64,000 bases of DNA from Rhizomys pruinosus (GCA_009823505.1 VZQC01011003.1:1476867-1540866); one strand, 5' to 3'; shown: positions 44,591 through 56,770, counted from the first letter of the stretch. Notes: generated by a model not told the origin, from the sequence alone. Translations and numbers: made by a program.

Positions 44591-44914
44591 CTAAAAAGTA
44601 TGAATAAACATAAGGTTCTGTAAAATTCTGTTTGCTGTATTTATATGTGGGGTTTTAGCAGATGGAATTCTAAGCCTAATTAGTGCTGAATTAAATGCCA
44701 CAGAGAAGGTTCTTGGATCTGGCAACTCCCCTTGTTTTCATATAAGTGGGTGAAAATTAAAATCCCAGAATAGTCACTGTGGAGCTGATTGAAACAGAAG
44801 AAGTGGAAACAATATAAATGTTTAAACACATTAGGTTATAGGCATAATAGGGTAAAAATTCCTTATGTACAAACAGAAAAAAGAGAAGACTTTATTTTAT
44901 TATTATTTGTTTTG

Positions 44915-44995
44915 CTGAGGATCAAACCCAGAACCTTACACATGCTAGGCAAGTCCTCTACCACCGAGCTGCAGCCCCAGCTCTAAAAGGATATC
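44915..44995 (-). mobile_element. ID-like SINE, antisense
   Basis: GCTGAGGATCAAACCCAGAA to AGTCCTCTACCACCGAGCTG, then GCAGCCCCAGC, is an antisense ID. Confidence 0.75.
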
Positions 44996-45225
44996 TTTTA
45001 AATGAATTCATTAAATATATTCTTAAATATTGGTGTGGATGAACCAGGTCTAGAATATAACTAAGATATTAACAGTAGAAATATTAAAGAGGGTAGAGAG
45101 ATAATGGTTAGCTTTATTTTCTGACTTATACATTAACACTGTGAATTGCTGAAGAATTTTCTAATCAGAAATAACAATGCTTTAATTTTAGACTTGAAAA
45201 TAGGTGAAATTATGCAATCTCTCTC

Positions 45226-45226
<1 letters not shown>

Positions 45227-45276
<50 letters not shown>

Positions 45277-45280
45277 TCCT
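45227..45280. repeat. (TTTC)n microsatellite
   Basis: About 12-13 TTTC units form a polypyrimidine tract. Confidence 0.95.
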
Positions 45281-45419
45281 TCTTATTGGTTTAGTAACTG
45301 ATGATCCTTTTCTTCACTGTCCATCCATACCAGCCTTTGTCTAATCAAATGAACAAAAAAATTACAGGTGAATCTTCTGACTTGTTTGTTTGAGGCAAAA
45401 ATTTGGCCGTATGTTTACC

Positions 45420-45960
45420 CAGACAACTACTTCAAAAACTCAAAAAAGTTTTTTAGTAAATACATATAATAAAACTTATCATTTTGGGTGTTAGTTTCAA
45501 TGGCAGTGAGCACATTCATATTGTTGGCTACAATTGCCAAGCAACCATCCACCAGAACCTTTTTCATCTTGCAAAGCTGACACTCTCTATTCATAGATAA
45601 AAACTCTCCATTTCCTCTCCCTCTAGGTCCCGGTCTCTGCCTTTCCACTTTTAGCTCTGAATTTGACATGTCCAGCTGCTTCACATAAGTGCAGGCATGT
45701 AGCTGCTGATCCTTCTGTGTCCGGTTTAGTTTACCTAGCATGATGTCTTCGATATCATCCACGTGTTAGGGAAACCCTTCCTTTGTTACCCACTGGTGTT
45801 TTGTTATCTAGTCACCCACTGGTGGACAGGCAGCTTCTTCTATTATGAAAATTGCCCTGAACATGAATGTGGAGGTGTCCATGTGTCCCTGCTTCCACAC
45901 CCTTTGAGTTTGTACTCAGAAGTACAATAGCTAGATTCTATATTAACCCAATTTTTAATG
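45420..45960 (-). mobile_element. Ancient L1 3' end (end of ORF2 and 3' UTR), sense on minus strand
   Basis: In antisense it keeps the order of an old mammalian L1 3' end: a CAATGGCAGTGAGCACATTC part, the ACCAGAACCTTTTTCATCTT part, and GCATGATGTCTTCGATATCA. A 111-codon open frame on the minus strand (45427-45762) crosses this remnant and is an artefact of the decayed ORF2 tail, not a separate gene. Confidence 0.6.
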
Positions 45961-45985
45961 TTTTGAGAGCTGTTTTAAGAACTTG

Positions 45986-46098
45986 TTTTGTCTTTTGAAA
46001 TACGGTCCCACTACGTAGGCTAGGCTGGTTCGGAACTTGCAGTTATCATGCCTCAGCCTCCAGGTGTAGGGATTCCAGGATGATCCACCATGCTTGGT
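45986..46098 (-). mobile_element. B1 SINE, antisense, old
   Basis: TTGAAATACGGTCCCACTAC to GGGATTCCAGGATGATCCAC and CATGCTTGG is a diverged antisense B1. Confidence 0.65.
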
Positions 46099-46564
46099 TG
46101 TTTTAAGAATGTGTGTCAGCTTGTCGTAGAGGTGGAAAGGGTGGGGACAAACCACCTAGATATTCCATGATTTCAAAGTCACCATTTTGGTATAATAGAA
46201 CCCTCCTAGAAGGTTCTGTCAGAGACCCTTCTGAGCTTTGGTCTTTGCAGGATTCTTTCTAAATCATTGGTCACAGCCTCAGCTGCACACTGAATCACCT
46301 GAGGGGACTTTGCCAGGCATTTGAACTCAAAGGTTTCTCCACCTCAATCTATTCTCATGTTGGTAGAGGAGCTTGAGACATATAAACTACTGGTCAGGAG
46401 CCCTGTTCAGCTACTCAAGACTAAATGTTAGGAAATCCTAGATTTGAGTTAGAATTGCCTAAGGATTTAAAATTAGGAAGTTATTTGTATTAACCATAAT
46501 TTGTATACACAGCATCACTTCTTCTTTACAAAGAACTAAGTATAAGTTAAGAAAAGGGAAGTTG

Positions 46565-46790
46565 GGGTTGGAGAGATGGCCTAGCAATTAAGAGCACAGA
46601 CTGCTCTTATAGAGGACCCAGGTTTCATCCCCAGCACCCACATGGAAGCTGAGAACCGTCTTTGACTCCAGTCCCAGGGGAATCTGACACCCTCTTCTGA
46701 TCTCCGTGGCATTGCACGACACTGGTGCACAAACCTACATACAGACAGTACATTCATACACATAAAAAAATAAATTAAAAAATTATAAAA
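46565..46790 (+). mobile_element. B2 SINE, sense, young-looking
   Basis: GGGTTGGAGAGATGGCCTAG to CAGACAGTACATTCATACAC is a full-length B2 with an A/T-rich tail. Confidence 0.92.
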
Positions 46791-46849
46791 AAAGAAAAGA
46801 GAAGTTGTGAAAATAGGAAATGTAATTTGGGGCTTTATTCAGGGCCTGT

Positions 46850-47345
46850 GATAGTTAATACTGATTGTCAATTTGATGAGATCTAGAATCACCTAGGAGA
46901 TAATCCACTCAGAATGCCTGTGAAGGAATTTCTAGATTGGCACCCTCCCATGCCTGGGGCCCTGGACTGAGTAAAAAGGAGAAAGCAAGCAAGCACAAGC
47001 ATTCACCTTTCTGCTTTCTGACTGTGGACGCAATGTGACCAGCGGCTTCAAGCTCCTGCGGCCATGCCTTCCCCACCGTGATGGACTGTATCTGTGAGCC
47101 GGGACTAACCCTTCTTTTTTTTTTTTTTTTTTTTTGGTCTTTTTGAGATAGGGTCTCCCTGCAGCCCCCACAGGCCTGGAACTCACTCTGTAGACCAGGC
47201 TGGCCTTGAACTCACAGAGATCTGCCTGCCTCTGCCTCCCAAGTGCTAGGATTAAAGGCGCGAGCCACCACACCCGACTGAGATTAGCCCTTCTTTATTA
47301 ATGTTGCTTTTGTCAAGTATTTTGTCATAGCTATGAGAAAAGTAG
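46850..47345 (+). repeat. Rodent LTR-like repeat containing a B1 (47112-47280)
   Basis: GTGATAGTTAATACTGATTG, GTGATGGACTGTATCTGTGA and TTTTGTCATAGCTATGAGAA mark a known rodent repeat type ending near 47345. An antisense B1 splits it; TTAGCCCTTCTT on the right repeats CTAACCCTTCTT on the left, a slightly diverged target duplication. Confidence 0.65.
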
Positions 47346-48999
47346 TTAATACAGGACATCCCCCAAGTTCATTATTTAAGTGAGAGTTATCAATTAATCC
47401 AGGATCTTCAGAGCACAGAGAAAATGAATGAGGAGTTCCATGAGTCAGGGAAAGCTTGCCTCTGGATGGGTCTGCTCTGCAAACCTCCACTCAAACCAGG
47501 ATTCCATAAGAAATCCCTGGATATTCACATGCAAGGCTTTCACAGGGTCTCGTCCACAAGGGTCTTAAAAAGACTCTCATCTTGGGGAGTATCTGACCTC
47601 TGGAAAGAAGTCTGGGCTTCTCACAATCACCACAACTAACCAAGGGAGTGGTAGACACTGTCAATAAGCTGCTAAAGATGGAGGCCCTGTGGACCACTCA
47701 TTGTCCTAGTCCAGCTTCTGTGAGAAGCATCCCTACCATCTGCAACCAGTCCCAGAGTCCTACTGCTCTGGATTAGGGCAACAGAGTCCTGCCAGTACCC
47801 AGACTCCCCAACTTCCGCCTTGACCTCAGGATACATAGAGGTAGAGAGAGGAATAATAAACACCCTTTAGAGAAGTTGGGTGCTTCAGCTTTTGTTTTGA
47901 GGGTTCCCTTAGTAGCCTTGGGACAAAAGTACTTACAATCAAGGAAAGTTAAAGAATATAAATTATACTCTGTTAGACATAAATGGACCTTACTTTGTTA
48001 GCATAGGGCTTCAGGTTCTCTTGATCTCAGTGACTTGTACATAAGGTAGACAAGGCAGATAAGATGGCAGTGGGTGGAGTTTCAGAAGTAAATCTGAGTT
48101 AAGAGGTGACATTTGTCAAGCAGGATACTAACACAGGATAACAGTCCTTGAAAGTGTCTATGGGCCTTCAGGCTTGGAATACTAAGTCAGTGACAAGGAA
48201 GATACATGTTAATGGAAACTACCCAGCTTGGCCCTTTGCTCTGTCTATGAAAGGTGGCTGAAATGATGGGAAAATTTGCATGTGGCATCCCGAGCAATAT
48301 TTATTGGACCTTTAATGTGGGCCAGACCAGCGGGAGACCTCCAGTTGTGTCTGAAGAGAGGGCAGGCTTATAAATGCTTACAGAATGTGTCAGGTCCTAC
48401 GCAGGGAGGCTGGGAAGGAGGAGAACTGAGAACTCAAGTTAAGATCCTGTGAAGGCAGAGGCCCCAGAAGGCTGTGGGTTTTAGACTGATGCTGGGTTTG
48501 TAACACCTGATCTTTTTCCTGTTTGTCTGTGGAAGCACCAGGCTGGAGCCTGCTGAGGTCCCTGTGCCAGGCCCACCCAGAGTGAGCCCAGCTCCCTCCA
48601 GGGAGTGGGGTACCTTGGCTCTTTGACAACCGGGTTCCTCTTCTCTGGTGACCTCCTCAGCTTCTCCCAGACATGGAGCACTTGTAAGATGGACAAGGAC
48701 CCAGGACCATGTTTTGAGCTTACTGAACTCACTGAGGCCTGCTGTGAGGTGGCTCAAATGGGGTCGTCCCACTCGTCTGGGCCTCAGTTCCTGGGATGTC
48801 CTCAGAATTTCAGCTCCTCTCTTGTCTTTAAATGGTTTGTTTTTTGTTTTGGGGTTTTTTTGTCCCCATTTTTTGTCTTATTTCATTTTATTTTTAATTA
48901 CATTTATGACACACACCATTTTGTTTTCTGTGTTTAATTACTTAGAGCAAAGAAGACAAATTCTGTCTTGTGACCAGTTAATAAGTTGTTCTTTAAAAA
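47346..48999. other. Myof intron, mostly unique
   Basis: No repeat or exon is recognised. Several open frames on both strands around 48390-48937 overlap one another and have no family similarity. Confidence 0.5.
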
Positions 49000-49205
49000 A
49001 AATGTTTGTGTGTGTGTGTGAGAGTGTGTGTGCTTGTAGGTATATGTACATGCGTGTAGGTGCCCACAGAGTCCAGAAGCATCTGATCCCCCTAGAGATA
49101 GAGTTATAGGTACTTTGTAAGCCACCAGATGTGGGTTCTGGGAAGAACTCAGGTCCTCTGTATAAGAGGTGCATGCTGTTAACTTCTGGCCATCTCTCCA
49201 GCCCC
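49000..49205 (-). mobile_element. B2 SINE, antisense, degenerate
   Basis: GTTTGTGTGTGTGTGTGAGA, a GATCCCCCTAGAGATAGAGT middle and the end TGGCCATCTCTCCAGCCCC mark an old B2. Confidence 0.75.
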
Positions 49206-49267
49206 AAGGCTGTTCTTTTTATATTGTTGACATGTGCAATAGGCAATATACAATGTTGGTGCTTTGT

Positions 49268-49494
49268 TTTTTTTTTTAATTTTTGTTTATTCTTGTATGT
49301 GTATGAATGTACTGTCTGCATGTAGGTTGGTGCACCCGTGTCGTGCAATGCCACGGAGGTCAGAAGAGGGCGTCGGATTCCCCTGGAACTGGAGTTAAAG
49401 ACGGTTCTCAGCCACCATGTGGATGCTGGGGATCGAACCCGGGTCCTCTGCAAGAGTAGTTGGTGCTCTTAACCACTAGGCTGTCTCTCCAGCC
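49268..49494 (-). mobile_element. B2 SINE, antisense, young-looking
   Basis: CTTGTATGTGTATGAATGTA to GAAGAGGGCGTCGGATTCCC to CCACTAGGCTGTCTCTCCAG is nearly identical to other young copies, and lies 63 bp from an older B2. Confidence 0.93.
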
Positions 49495-49499
49495 CCTGG

Positions 49500-50370
49500 C
49501 ACTTTGTTTTAAATGCTTGCTTTTTTTTTTTTTTTAGCCAAACAATGAAACAAGCATCTTTGCTTTGGTGTAACTATTATCTGTAAAAATAGAACTAATT
49601 TAGTTCTGCTTTTCATTTGATGAAAGGCTTTCTCCTTCATACTGTGTGGGATCGCCTTCCCAGTCCTTTTCCCTTCCTCTCTTTATAGTTGTTTAAAATG
49701 AACAAGAGTCTGGTTTCAGTTTTCGTTATACTGACAGAGCCAGGTAAAGAGGCATTATAAAGCCAGATATCCACCATCATGGCATTTCTTCCAAACCCTT
49801 AATTCTAATGACATATTTAAAAGCCAGGTCCAAGGTGTGATGCTCAGGTTCAGAGCCACCACGAGGTTATTTACTGCTTATTTCCTTGGGGGCCGCAGGG
49901 GCATAGCCACCCTCCTGCTTGATTCTATAGTAAAGAGCGTGTACGTCGCACCGTTTTCCCACCTGCCCTCTGCTCTTCTTCCTTTTTCTTAGTTTGTCCT
50001 CAAGGTATAGTGAAGTTCCTGGAGTTTATGGAGTTGACGGTGTGGAGTGGACAGAAATACTCTAGCCAGAATGTTATTGATGGGCAAGGAGAGGCCATGC
50101 ATTGCTTTGGGCTTTGTATCTCCTTAACAGGTAAAAAGTAATGAAAATGGGTTTGCACTGAGGTCATCATCCTAGCATACAGACTCCTTCAGTGGAGTGG
50201 AGGCTATTCAAGAAAATTCTAAGAGGGAGGGCCTATTCTTCAGGACTCAGATTTCAGACTTCAGGATGAGTCAGTCACTGTAGGTATTTGATGATTCTTA
50301 ATTCTTTTTGCTAGTTCATTTGGGCTCCTGTAACAAAAATACTAGAAGCAGGATGGTTTATAAATGGCAA
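49500..50370. other. Myof intron, no recognised element
   Basis: About 0.9 kb with no recognised repeat, exon or tandem structure. Confidence 0.45.
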
Positions 50371-50377
50371 ATATTTG

Positions 50378-50590
50378 GGGCTGGAGAGATGGCTCACGAG
50401 GTTAAGAGCACTGACTGCTCTTGCAGAGGACCTGAGTTCGATTCCCAGCACCCACATGGCGGCTAAGAACCATCTTTAACTCCAGTTCCAGGGGAATTGA
50501 CACCCTCTTCTGACCTCTGCAGCATTGCATGACATGGGTGCACAAACCTACATGCAGACAGTACATTCATACACATAAAAAATAATAAAT
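50378..50590 (+). mobile_element. B2 SINE, sense, with about 17-bp target duplication
   Basis: ATAAATGGCAAATATTT on the left and ATAAATGGAAAATATTT on the right flank a B2 (GGGGCTGGAGAGATGGCTCA to ACATTCATACACATAAAAAA). Confidence 0.92.
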
Positions 50591-50935
50591 GGAAAATATT
50601 TATTTCTCACATTTCTGGAGACCAGACAGTCTAAGTTCTAGGTGCCAGAAGATTCGGTGTCCAATAGGGCTATTTTCTTGGTCACAGAAGGCATCTTCTG
50701 AATATATATCCACAGAGTAGGAAAGTTGCTCTCAGGGAATCTTATACGAGGTCACTAAGCATCATTTATGAGGCCAGAGTTTTCATGAGATAATCACCAC
50801 CAAAAGTCATTAATTCGTAACACTATTATTTTGGAGGTTAGGTTTGAGGATATGAATTTTCAGGGGAGAGAAATGTTCAGCTCTGCTAATTTGCTCCTGA
50901 AGTTAGAGCAAACCTCAAGATACAAGATCATCCTG

Positions 50936-51150
50936 GGGCTGGAGAGATGGCTCAGCAGTTACTGCTCTTCCAGAAGACCTGGGTTCTGTTTCCAACATCA
51001 CAGGGCAGCTAATATCCATCCTTAACTCCAGTTCCTGAGACTCTAATGCCCTCTTCTGGCCTCCACAGGGATTGCATACATGAATACACTTAAATGCAGG
51101 TAGGCAAAACAGGCATAAAATATACATAAAATGAAAGTAAATAAATAAAA
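50936..51150 (+). mobile_element. B2 SINE, sense, diverged
   Basis: GGGGCTGGAGAGATGGCTCA to CAGGTAGGCAAAACAGGCAT and an AAATAAATAAAAAATAAG tail. Confidence 0.88.
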
Positions 51151-51537
51151 AATAAGACAAAGGATTGAAATGGTGTAGTGAAAACCTGGACTTTAGTGTT
51201 TCAACCATGCAAGATCAGGGAGTCCAGCCAGATGCTGTTTTCTATGTTAACCTAGCCAGGCTTCTTAGTGGAGGTCAGTGGGTGGGGGCACACAGCTCTG
51301 GAAGAGAGGGGAGAATTTCCTCTGCAATGAATGGATATTTTCCCATCAGTCACCCTGAAAGGGGAAAGATTTTACAGCAGGCGGACATTAGTCTACTACA
51401 AGGAAGAAAACTGCCCTTTCTCATCTGATAACTCATGGAGTTGAACCTGGAATCTGAGACAAAGAGGTGTTCAGAGAATAAACTGGGTCTAACCATGGAG
51501 ACACAGGCTGGAAATAGACAAGAATACTGATTATCAG

Positions 51538-51910
51538 AGGCCAGAAGGACAGCAGTGGCTAGGAGCACTGGCCGCTCTACCAGAGGACCCCTCCAGGTTT
51601 GGTTAAGAGCACTGGCCTCTCTACCAGAGGACCCCTCCAGGTTTGGTTAAGAGCACTGGCCGCTCTACCAGAGGACCCCTCCAGGTTTGGTTAAGAGCAC
51701 TGGCCGCTCTACCAGAGGACCCCTCCAGGTTTGGTTAAGAGCACTGGTCGCTCTACCAGAGGACCCCTCCAGGTTTGCTTCGCAGCACCCACATGGCACC
51801 AACGACCATCTGAACCTCCAGCTTCAGGGTATCTGACACTACACAACATGGGTGCACTTACAAACATGCAAGCAAAACACTCATGAACTTAATCATAAAA
51901 TAAATAAATA
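51538..51910 (+). mobile_element. B2 SINE with a five-copy 44-bp head array
   Basis: The B2 head segment GGTTAAGAGCACTGGCCGCT + CTACCAGAGGACCCCTCCAGGTTT is tandemly repeated about five times (GAGCACTG at 51563, 51607, 51651, 51695 and 51739, exactly 44 bp apart). The B2 then continues with GCAGCACCCACATGGCACCA to ATAAATAAATAAATATTT. Copies are almost identical, so the expansion is recent. Confidence 0.93.
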
Positions 51911-52524
51911 AATATTTTAAAAAGAAGGTTGATTATTAGAGGACCAGAAAGCTGTCTGAGTTCATGGGCCCTGAGACGAGCCATGTACTAGCCTCTCTGT
52001 GCTACCCATTTCAGAGTCTCTATTCTGCATCTAGAGTTGAATCTTTTGTAAAGTTGCTGCTTGATTTCTCCATAATTTAGGAAGCTAAGAGAAAGCCCTG
52101 TCTAGTCTTCACATGGAAGGTTAGAAGAAGGGCATAGTAGCCCAAGGAAGCTGGCAAGCCCAGGGTGACCTGGAACCAGTGGGGAGTGGCCCCGGGCAGA
52201 GCATCAGTGAGCAATTTGGATTTGTATGTCCCCAGAGCATTGATCTAAGAGCCTCAGAAACAGAGAAGTGAACTCAGAAAACTTCCTGTCTTGAAGGAGG
52301 GAGGGGGAGGGTACTTAGAGCCATCGTACTGTGGGCCTGAAGGAAGCATGCCCTTATGCACTGTGAAGCCCGAGGTATGAATAACAGCTGCCCGTGAAGG
52401 TGGAAATGAACAGTACTGGTACCTATGCCATAGAGTGGGGGCTCCTGCTTCCTCAGGACCCTTCCATCCAAGGGTACTTAGTTTGAAGGTATCTCTGTTC
52501 TCACCAGGTTCAGTAGAGTATTGT

Positions 52525-52965
52525 GGTGGTCAGTCTTGATTGTGAACTTGATTGCATTAACAAATGCCTAAAGGATTGCTAATGCACATCACTGGGGTGT
52601 TTTGGTGTTTCCAGACACAATAGATCATGAGATCTCTGATCAAATTACTGGATTATCCCTTGATGTATTCATAACATGATGGTATTATTAAGAGGCAGTG
52701 GAGGAAGCAGTTAGAATAGATCTTGGGGGCTGTATCTGGCCCTGGCCTCTTTCTCTGTAGTCCCCTCTCTTTGCTGCCTGTCTACAGTGAGTGAAGAAAG
52801 TCTTCTACCACCTACTTCTTTCATGATGCTTTTCTGTCCAAGCACATGGGGACATACAACCATAGACTGAACCTTTTGAAACAACAAGCCAAAATAAATC
52901 CTTCCAGGAGTCATTTATGCCAGGTATTTTGACACAGAGTTATGAAAGCTAATACACATATATTA
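52525..52965 (+). repeat. Rodent interspersed repeat (family not assigned)
   Basis: GTGGTCAGTCTTGATTGTGA, GAGGCAGTGGAGGAAGCAGT, AAGCCAAAATAAATCCTTCC and GTTATGAAAGCTAATACACA give the profile of a rodent LTR-like repeat with a poly(A) signal, close to the myoferlin exon at 53201-53317. Confidence 0.55.
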
Positions 52966-53200
52966 ACACCTTAAAAGATGAAATGTGCTTCCTTACCTTC
53001 ATAGGGCTGTTGTGGATCTATCAAGGGAATGTCCAAGAGTCTTGCTACGAGGCAGGTCTTTCTCTGACCTTACCACAGCTCACTCTTCAGTCCCTGAATG
53101 TACCCTTCTCCATTTTCTCAGGCAGACCACTGGAGGCTGTCCTACCTCCAATCTTCTACAATATCCCTCTGTTCTGTGCATTAGTCACACTAACATTTAC

Positions 53201-53317
53201 CTCAACAACCAGAAGGTCATCATTTGAAATGGACTGGAGCGTCTTCTCTGGTGGTGTCTTTTCAAGGAAAGTGACCAGTTCAACCAAGATCCTGCCTCTA
53301 TAGGCAACTCCTTCTCC
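53201..53317 (-). CDS. Myof: Myoferlin exon, C2C-FerA region (residues 121-159)
   Basis: A 117-nt exon, phase 0 to phase 0, encoding GEGVAYRGRILVELVTFLEK, TPPEKTLQSI and SNDDLLVVE. GEGVAYRGR(I/L)L is a ferlin-wide motif that starts the region between C2C and FerA. The acceptor is GACTTTCAG and the donor is GAG|GTAAAT. It is followed by the largest intron in the window, about 8.6 kb, down to 44590. No change breaks the frame. Confidence 0.95.
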
Positions 53318-53406
53318 CTGAAAGTCATGAAAACAGGATTATACCTCCCTGTGAGAATTACAGCAGAAAAATCTCTGTCTATCTAATCGGGCTAATACTG
53401 CTCCAA

Positions 53407-53440
53407 AACAAACAAACAAACAAACAAACACAACAAAAAT
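53407..53440. repeat. (AAAC)n microsatellite
   Basis: A short (CAAA)n run lies 90 bp upstream of the 53317 acceptor. Confidence 0.9.
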
Positions 53441-54145
53441 TCTCTCCTTCCCAGGGTCCTAGCCTCCGTGATGAATCAGTTGGCAGCTCGTACATCTAGA
53501 ATCCAAGTTTTTAATAGCTAGAGGAAGAGCCGTCTACCTTAGAATAGATCCTAAAGGATGCCATTAGATGCTATGGTAGAAAGGAGGTCTTAGCTTGACC
53601 AAGGCCTGAGGCTTTAAAGACATGTTCTGGGTCTGGAAAGAGCTCTCAGGAACAGGGTAGTAGAGGGCAGTGGGGCCTGAAGTCTCCTCCTTCTTATTTC
53701 ATTAGAGCTTCATTTATGTGTTAACTTGGACCTTCTTCTCAGAATAAAGAGACTGCCATGTGGCCACCAGGCAAGTCTCAGAGGAGCCCGGAAGTAAAGG
53801 AGGAAGACATTCTGGGTGTGGCTCAGTATGGCAGTGAAGCCCAGACTCTCCTCCCACCACTCAGCACTGTCCCGTTGATACAATGTTCTGGAGAAGAATG
53901 GAGGGCTCCTAACTGGACAGCTGTGTTCTACCCTACCCCAGGGCCTTTTCTCTCTAGCTTATTACCTTTCTTAAGCTTCAGGATGTTGTGAGAGTGATGT
54001 TTCTGAGAATGACTCTTGAAATAAGCTTTTTGCATGAGCAAGTTAGTTGTATGTTTTGAGAACATGTACAGCTATGTATTTATTCTGTTTACATACTTTC
54101 TCCTCAGCTTGTTTAGAATAAACTAACATTTAAGAAAAGCAATGC

Positions 54146-54372
54146 AGGGCTGGAGAAATGGCCTAGCGGTTAAGAGGGCCAACTGCTCTTGCACAGGACC
54201 CGGGTTTGATCCCCAGCACCCACATGGCAGCTGAGAACCGTCTTTAACTCCAGTTCCAGGGGAATCCGACACCCTCTTCTGACCTCCTTGGCATTGCATG
54301 ACACGGGTGCACAAACCTACATGTAGACAGTGCATTCAGACACATACAAGAATAAATAAAAAAAAAAAAAGA
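54146..54372 (+). mobile_element. B2 SINE, sense, young, with target duplication AAGAAAAGCAAT
   Basis: The element reads GCAGGGCTGGAGAAATGGCC to CAAGAATAAATAAAAAAAAA and is flanked by AAGAAAAGCAAT on both sides. Confidence 0.93.
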
Positions 54373-54385
54373 AAAGCAATTTAAG

Positions 54386-54545
54386 CCAGGCATGGTGGCA
54401 CACGCCTTTAATCCTAGTACTTGGGAGGCAGAGACAGGTAGATCTCTGTGAGTTCAAAGCCAGCCTGGTCTACAGAGTAAGTTTCAGGACAGCTGGAGCT
54501 ACAGGGAGCCCCTGTCTCAAAAAAGACAAAAAAAATAAAAAACAA
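54386..54545 (+). mobile_element. B1 SINE, sense, directly after a B2
   Basis: AAGCCAGGCATGGTGGCACA to GCCCCTGTCTCAAAAAAGAC. It shares the target word AAAGCAAT with the B2 on its left. Confidence 0.92.
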
Positions 54546-55304
54546 AAAAATAAAAGCAATGTAATCAATTTTATAATGATTTGGAATCCCCATGTATCTT
54601 ATACCATGTTTTGTGACTCAATTATGCCCCTGACTCAGAACAATGTATGTGGACCTGAGATGTGTTAATTAGACCATAAAACCATCCCTGATATAAAAAT
54701 AAAAACGATGATGACATTGAAAACAATGTGTTTTCAACAAATATTGAAAGCAACACATGGATATACATTGATGACCTCTGCCTGTGTCTTTGTTTGTCGT
54801 AAGGTCAGAAAAACAACTATTCTTTTGCAAAAAACTTTATCAAAAATTGCTTATCCCTTTCCCATAGCATCCTTGATATGCTGTTTAGTAAATAGGAGAG
54901 GAAGCCTTTGTTACACAGTTCTGAGAGAAATCAGGCTCACTCTGAGAGGGAAGTCTCTTTTTCGTTAATGTGGCATCACCACAGAGGGTGACCAGGCCAT
55001 CGGCTTCTATTGATATCAGAAGATCACTTCTCATTTCTTGGCCCCTGGGCTCTCATCTGTGAAATGAAGAGCGTTGATCAGCTCAAGGACGGCATAGTGT
55101 TGCCAGGACGGCATAGTGTTGCCACGGTCACATCACTAAAAATCCTGGAACGAGGCACTGGAAAGAACTCCAAGCAGCACTGCGTCTTGTAGGCAAGAGA
55201 GCCAACATTGACTACTGATGTTTTCCGCAAGTGTAAACTTGGAGGTAGGTCGCCATTTGTCATTACTCAGTTAGCTAATCCACAGAATCCTTTTCTCTTC
55301 TTTC

Positions 55305-55410
55305 TTTTTCAGACAGGGTTTGTCTCCCTGTTGGTCTGAAACCCACAGAGATCTGCCTGTCTCTGCTTCCCAAGTACTGGGTTTAAAGATGTGTACTACT
55401 ATGCCCAGAC
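55305..55410 (-). mobile_element. B1 SINE, antisense, diverged
   Basis: TTTCAGACAGGGTTTGTCTC to TACTACTATGCCCAGA marks a short antisense B1. Confidence 0.7.
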
Positions 55411-55588
55411 TTCCAGGATATTTTCCTATTCTTGAATTCTAAGGCTTGAGAGTGTAGGATTTCTTCAATATTTTATCAGCTGTATGGTGCATGTGTGTTA
55501 CGGGGATGGGACTATAGATTCCCCCCAAATATGATGCTTATTATTATAAGAAGGAATCTCATTAACTAATGCCAACTGAGACACTAAC

Positions 55589-55713
55589 CTTTCCTTTATT
55601 CAGATCATCATAGGGGTCTGGGAATCCTGTGTACTCTCTGGGACTTCCATAAAGGTTCAGATAACAAGGTCCAAATGTTGGGACAAAGCCCACCTCTGTT
55701 TCTCCTGTATTTG
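55589..55713 (-). CDS. Myof: Myoferlin exon, C2C C-terminal strand and conserved GSPREYTGF segment (residues 79-120)
   Basis: A 125-nt exon encoding [20 protein letters not shown], then [19 protein letters not shown] and KGK. The [14 protein letters not shown] block is among the best conserved stretches of the ferlin family and closes C2C. The acceptor is TCTCTCAG and the donor is AAG|GTTAGT. It begins by completing an Ala codon split with the 39-nt exon and ends in phase 0. No disruption is seen. Confidence 0.95.
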
Positions 55714-55723
55714 CTGAGAGATA

Positions 55724-56770
55724 ACATCATCATTAGATTTCAGGTCTTTAACATTTAACCTATGGAAATAAATATTAATTATTAGTCAGTTAGATGAGAG
55801 TAAGTTTTCCTCAATTATGTGAATTAGTTGTATTAGTGAAAAAAACTTATTCTTACAAAATACCATTTAAATGAAAGATTCATAAAACTTTCAAGTCAAT
55901 CTTCACATTTTTTGCAAGTTTATCATTGACATTCTATTAAATATTTTGTGGCATTTGGAGTAAAAGATGATATTGTTTTAAGAAGCCATTTAAATTATGT
56001 ACCAGATTAGCTTAATTTATTCCAAAAATATGTCAATTAACCTCAAGTAGTATGGCAGGTGTTGTTAAAAATGTATTCAAATAGTTCTAAGAACCTATGA
56101 TGTTCAGAAGTGTTATGAAAGTTATCATTCATTCCTTTTTCTCTGATGATCATCAGATAAACTCTATTTCTGCTACTTGAACTCGGCAAGATTACACCTC
56201 AAGAAAGGGCACTGAGGAGGGGTGTGAGGAGACAGCCAAATCAAGAGGAAGTCATGGGTGACAGAAGGGAAATATAAAAGCTGTCTTTAACAGGCTGAAC
56301 AGACTGCAGATGAAAAAGGGATAGATTTGTCTCCAAAAAGCAAGATTGGGAGACACATAGAGGCCAATTTTGGTTTACTGGTTCAGTTTTAGGCTTTTAA
56401 CATTCAGTCTGTAGAAATTAACACCTATCAGTTAGATGAGACTAAGGAAGGAAAGACTTTCTAAGAATTAGAGATGCTAAATGATGGCTCAGGTTGCATT
56501 AGGGGACATCGAAAGACACTTAAAGCAAAGGCTTCAGTCTGTCTTTCAGAATGTGGTCAAGATAATTCCTGCAGTAGATGAGAGGTTGACAGGACATCTC
56601 AGAACATCCATGGCCTTTTCTAACTCTAAACTTAAAACTAAGGATGAGATATAAATCTGGAGTAGCAGATGAGCAAGCACAATCACTGTGAGGGACAGGC
56701 AGCCTAACCATGCAGACACGTACTTTTGTGATGTTCTCTGCATGTCTAAGTGGGAGCATGCTTATCTTCC
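55724..56770. other. Myof intron, no recognised element
   Basis: This is A/T-rich intron sequence with no recognised SINE, exon or tandem repeat. Confidence 0.45.

Noticed and set aside
45427..45762. A 111-codon minus-strand open frame
   Set aside because: It follows the decayed tail of ORF2 and the 3' UTR of an ancient L1, so it is not a separate gene.
48390..49109. Several overlapping open frames of 80-150 codons on both strands
   Set aside because: They overlap one another in all frames, lack recognisable motifs and include B2 sequence at the right end.
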